Assembly (NCBI GenBank): GCA_965247225.1
Contig: CBDFGT010000023.1
Coordinates: forward strand, 124,001-188,000
Length of the DNA: 64,000 nt
Source: CBDFGT01 sp965247225
GTDB taxonomy: Bacteria > Pseudomonadota > Alphaproteobacteria > Rhizobiales > Rhizobiaceae
Reading direction: 5' to 3'
The notes under the pieces are model-generated. The model was given only the letters and a program-made list of their open reading frames with translations. It was not told the origin of the DNA and searched no databases. Positions 61,759 through 64,000 of this stretch are shown here, piece after piece. The position numbers were made by a program, and so were the translations under genes. Numbering within the stretch: position 1 is the first letter of the stretch; every line of letters begins with the position of its first letter.

Positions 61759-62538
61759 TCAGCCCCCGAAATGGGTAGCCTTGACTGTCAACTGACCATA
61801 TTCGATCGGAAGTGTGACGTAAACGGGTGCATAGGCTTTTACCGATTCCGCCCTGGCATACCAGATTTCAATCCGCCTGTTTTTGGCCAGACTGGCAAAG
61901 TCCTCGCGATCTGCCCTGAACCCGGCCTTTGCCCGGAATTTTACACCGCAGACAAGAACCTTGCCATCAAAGCCTTCTGTCTTGAAGGGTTTTTCACCTT
62001 TCGGGTACAAGGTGAGATCAAGCCTGCTTTCACCATCATACATGCGCACGGTGCGTGAGCATGGCGGCTGGTCGGATGAAACGATGAAGCCTGAAACCGG
62101 ATCGCTCACCATTTTCAGGTCTTCGGGCGTGATCCTGACCCAGTTGTCGGGAAAATCCTTTCGTGCCGGTTCAACTCTTGTGTCTTTGACATCTCCGTTG
62201 GCATAGGTAATTTCGGTGCGAATGGTTTTTTTGCCGTCCACATAGTTTGAAGCATAATGCCGGACATCAAATTTCTTGCCGGAGACGCGGCCTTCGACCA
62301 CGTTGTCACCGGATATATCCTTGAAAACACTGGCAAGTCCCGCCGAACGGAAAGAGCCGGAGATTTTGGCGCGCGTGTTTTCGATCTCGGTCAGAAAATG
62401 GGCCTTCGCCAGCAAGATCCCGGAAAGGCTGACCGAATAGGCCATCTCATGACGGAGTTTTTCTGCAGCCTGCGCCTGGGGCGGCAGCACAGAAAGGACA
62501 AGGATCATGACCGGGGCTGTCAGGATTATGCGGACCAT
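61759..62538 (-). CDS. DUF3108 domain periplasmic protein
   Basis: 259 residues with an N-terminal signal peptide (ILTAPVMILVLSVLPPQAQA). The mature part, starting KLRHEMAYSVSLSGILLAKA, is a DUF3108 beta-barrel-like fold; HYASNYVDGKKT and IEIWYARAE are conserved blocks. Function unknown. It is divergent from rpmB. Confidence 0.85.
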   Translation of the reverse strand: MVRIILTAPVMILVLSVLPPQAQAAEKLRHEMAYSVSLSGILLAKAHFLTEIENTRAKISGSFRSAGLASVFKDISGDNVVEGRVSGKKFDVRHYASNYVDGKKTIRTEITYANGDVKDTRVEPARKDFPDNWVRITPEDLKMVSDPVSGFIVSSDQPPCSRTVRMYDGESRLDLTLYPKGEKPFKTEGFDGKVLVCGVKFRAKAGFRADREDFASLAKNRRIEIWYARAESVKAYAPVYVTLPIEYGQLTVKATHFGG

Positions 62539-62662
62539 TTTGACCTATTTCCTTGCAGGTTGATAATGATACGCCATAAAAATCCAATGCGGTTTTTTAA
62601 GGCCGGAATGACGGCAAAAACAGCTGCAAGGCAATTGATTTTGTCCGATGCAAAGGTTTGGC

Positions 62663-62691
62663 TTGACGACGGGGTCCAGTCTGACTATACA
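62663..62691 (+). promoter_or_regulatory. Sigma70-type promoter of rpmB
   Basis: TTGACG (62663-62668) and TATACA (62686-62691) with 17-base spacing, 90 bases before the rpmB start. Near consensus and correctly oriented for a strong ribosomal protein gene. Confidence 0.75.
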
Positions 62692-62780
62692 GCCGCAACT
62701 TTCCAATGAATGTCTGAAGGTTTGGGGTCGGTTTCGATGCCGGTCCGCGTTTCCGGATGACACAGAAAAATAGGTGTACC

Positions 62781-63071
62781 ATGTCGCGTATGTGCGAATT
62801 GACTGGCAAGGGCGTTCAGTCCGGCAACAATGTGAGCCATGCAAACAACAAGACCAAGCGCAAGTTCCTGCCTAACCTTTGCAATGTCACGCTGATTTCC
62901 GATGCACTCGGCCAGCGGTACCGTCTGCGGGTTTCGGCTTCCGCGATCCGTTCGGTTGAACATCGCGGTGGTCTGGATGCGTTCCTTCTGAAAGCTGAAG
63001 AAGGCGAACTGAGCATGCGTGCCCGCCTTTTGAAGCGCCAGATTGCCAAGAAGACAGCGGAAGCTGCCTGA
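62781..63071 (+). CDS. rpmB: 50S ribosomal protein L28
   Basis: 96 residues from ATG 62781. MSRMCELTGKGVQSGNNVSHANNKTKR and FLPNLCNVTL are diagnostic. L28 is a component of the large subunit. A stable hairpin follows the gene. Confidence 0.95.
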   Translation: MSRMCELTGKGVQSGNNVSHANNKTKRKFLPNLCNVTLISDALGQRYRLRVSASAIRSVEHRGGLDAFLLKAEEGELSMRARLLKRQIAKKTAEAA

Positions 63072-63098
63072 TCTTTTCTGATCGTAAAATTCACCTTG

Positions 63099-63129
63099 AG
63101 GCTTGGGTGGTTTCCACTTGAGCCTTTTG
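63099..63129 (+). terminator. Probable terminator after rpmB
   Basis: A 12-bp stem with G-U pairs (63099-63110 against 63114-63125, loop TTT) starting AGGCTTGG and ending GAGCCT, followed by a short T-rich TTTGTGTT. It lies 28 bases after the rpmB stop. Transcription of yhhQ may start just after it or read through it. Confidence 0.65.
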
Positions 63130-63159
63130 TGTTATTGCAGGAAAAAATTGTCCCTCCAA

Positions 63160-63189
63160 CTGGTGGCATCACCCAGGATAAAAAAATGC
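63160..63189 (+). promoter_or_regulatory. Candidate preQ1-I-type riboswitch in the yhhQ leader
   Basis: Just before the yhhQ start: stem CTGG (63160-63163)/CCAG (63173-63176), loop TGGCATCAC, then an A-rich GATAAAAAA that leads into the ATG. GCAT of the loop (63166-63169) can pair with ATGC at the start codon (63186-63189), giving an H-type pseudoknot that hides the start. CACCC and ATAAAAAA are hallmarks of preQ1-I aptamers, and the gene transports queuosine precursors. The stem is only 4 bp and covariation was not tested. Confidence 0.5.
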
Positions 63190-63821
63190 TGAACGCGAAA
63201 ATGATCTTTGCCTATGCGGCACTGATGACGGCTGTTGTCATTTCTTCCAATTTTCTTGTACAATATCCGCTGACCGGAACGCTGGCCGGTATCCAGCTTG
63301 GTGACCTTTTGACCTGGGGGGCTTTCACCTATCCGGTCGCATTCCTGATTACGGATTTGACCAATCGCCAGTTTGGACCCCAAATGGCCCGACGGGTGGT
63401 TTTTGTCGGCTTCCTGGTGGGGGTTGCCCTGTCGTTTCTGGCGGGTTCTCCGCGCATTGCGATTGCCTCGGGTTCAGCCTATCTGGCCGGGCAATTTCTG
63501 GATATTGCGGTTTTCAACCGCCTGCGGCAACAAAGCTGGTGGAAAGCACCGCTGTTTGCCTCGCTGATCGGATCGGCGCTCGATACATGCCTGTTCTTCT
63601 CGTTTGCCTTTGCACCGCTGTTTGCGATGTTTGGTCCGAATGATCCGTTTGCCATCGAGAGGGCACCGATTCTTGGTGTGCTTTCGCTGGAAGCCCCGCG
63701 CTGGATTTCCTGGGCGCTCGGTGATTTCTCGGTGAAGATTCTGGTCGGTCTGGTGATGTTGCTGCCGTACGGTGCGATGATGAGGATCCTGCGGCCTATG
63801 GCAACAGAAAAACAGGCCTGA
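63186..63821 (+). CDS. yhhQ: Queuosine precursor transporter YhhQ (VUT family)
   Basis: About 211 residues from ATG 63186. Six hydrophobic segments; YPVAFLITDLTNRQFGP is the signature of the family, followed by RIAIASGSAYLAGQFLDIAVF and SLIGSALDTCLFF. It imports preQ0/preQ1 for queuosine synthesis. It stops one base before the stop of the convergent esterase gene. Start chosen because the upstream 30 codons are not conserved and carry a candidate riboswitch. Confidence 0.88.
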   Translation: MLNAKMIFAYAALMTAVVISSNFLVQYPLTGTLAGIQLGDLLTWGAFTYPVAFLITDLTNRQFGPQMARRVVFVGFLVGVALSFLAGSPRIAIASGSAYLAGQFLDIAVFNRLRQQSWWKAPLFASLIGSALDTCLFFSFAFAPLFAMFGPNDPFAIERAPILGVLSLEAPRWISWALGDFSVKILVGLVMLLPYGAMMRILRPMATEKQA

Positions 63822-64000
63822 TCAGGGAAGCAGCCGAAACTCCAGCATCAGATTGCGCTGGAACAATGAGTGATTGTCGTCCGATACGAGAATGATCCTT
63901 GTGTCTCCCCCCGGTCCGGCAATCACATCAAGGCCTTCCATATTGTCGATCTGGGTGCCGGCTCCGGCATTGAAGATGACAGGACCATCCACTGTTGCAC
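63822..64000 (-). CDS. Esterase-like activity of phytase family protein, C-terminal end only
   Basis: The minus-strand frame enters from the right edge and stops at TGA 63822-63824. The visible tail reads GTQIDNMEGLDVI…, TRIILVSDDNHSLFQRNLMLEFRLLP. NMEGL and LVSDDN…Q are typical of the C-terminus of the phytase-like esterase family (beta-propeller). The gene continues outside the window. Confidence 0.75.
   Translation of the reverse strand, partial: ATVDGPVIFNAGAGTQIDNMEGLDVIAGPGGDTRIILVSDDNHSLFQRNLMLEFRLLP

Noticed and set aside
1..64000. CRISPR arrays, rRNA operon, prophage
   Set aside because: No regularly spaced repeats, no rRNA-like sequence and no phage structural genes were seen in reading the window.

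Overview
The window looks like a chromosomal segment of an alphaproteobacterium of the order Hyphomicrobiales (Rhizobiales), probably near the Brucellaceae. The right half carries genes typical of that group: a CpdR-type cell-cycle receiver, a TIGR02302 protein, DUF2125 and DUF3108 proteins, a twin-TM HIG1 protein, the argH-lipoprotein-lysA order, and tyrC-hisC. Assignment is by family and gene order only; no database was searched.

Layout. (1) 1-10247 is a minus-strand operon of at least nine genes. A polyamine-type ABC importer is followed by a flavin monooxygenase, a creatininase-family amidohydrolase, a CocE-type hydrolase, a questin-oxidase-like protein and a metal-dependent amidohydrolase that runs off the left edge. 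A LysR regulator lies upstream. The substrate is unknown; it looks like a complete import-and-degrade pathway for a nitrogen-containing compound. (2) 11943-18419 is a second polyamine-type importer in the E. coli ydcSTUVW order, ending in a gamma-aminobutyraldehyde-type dehydrogenase, with its own LysR gene. Its ATPase gene has two frameshifts near the 3' end. (3) 19104-28377 is a nine-gene sugar cluster: nucleotidyltransferase, CBS-GHMP kinase fusion, NeuB-SAF-TIM-barrel fusion, second TIM-barrel isomerase, methyltransferase, CMP-sugar synthetase, class III aminotransferase, VOC protein and SDR. It resembles nonulosonic acid pathways but lacks their usual dehydratase, DegT aminotransferase and 2-epimerase. 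This is the best candidate for an undescribed system. It is bracketed by an IS256-family end fragment (18951-19075) and a decayed IS256 element (28409-29842) whose ends point the same way. (4) 29843-31708 is IS debris: an IS3-family remnant inserted in a second IS3-family remnant, itself inserted in the 3' part of a serine recombinase gene. The recombinase remnant abuts the 3' end of tRNA-Leu(CAA) at 31709-31793, the likely attachment site of an integrated island that would include the sugar cluster and perhaps everything to its left.

(5) From 31983 to the right edge the content is housekeeping: yqaA/dedA, dsbB, HNH nuclease, alkA-like glycosylase, gluQ, yihY, SDR, HIG1, cobalamin adenosyltransferase, rhomboid, etfBA, 3-hydroxybutyryl-CoA dehydrogenase, tlpA, argH, lptM-like, lysA, TIGR02302, cpdR, hpt, ftsEX, rsm22, ydcF, plsC, chaC, DUF2125, tyrC, hisC, a methyltransferase, gloB, cupin, DMT transporter, DUF3108, rpmB, yhhQ and a phytase-like esterase. 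A 271-bp structured MITE-like element sits on the stop codon of the cobalamin adenosyltransferase gene. argH and lysA each carry a one-base frameshift; whether these are real lesions or assembly errors cannot be decided here. The yhhQ leader resembles a small preQ1-I riboswitch.
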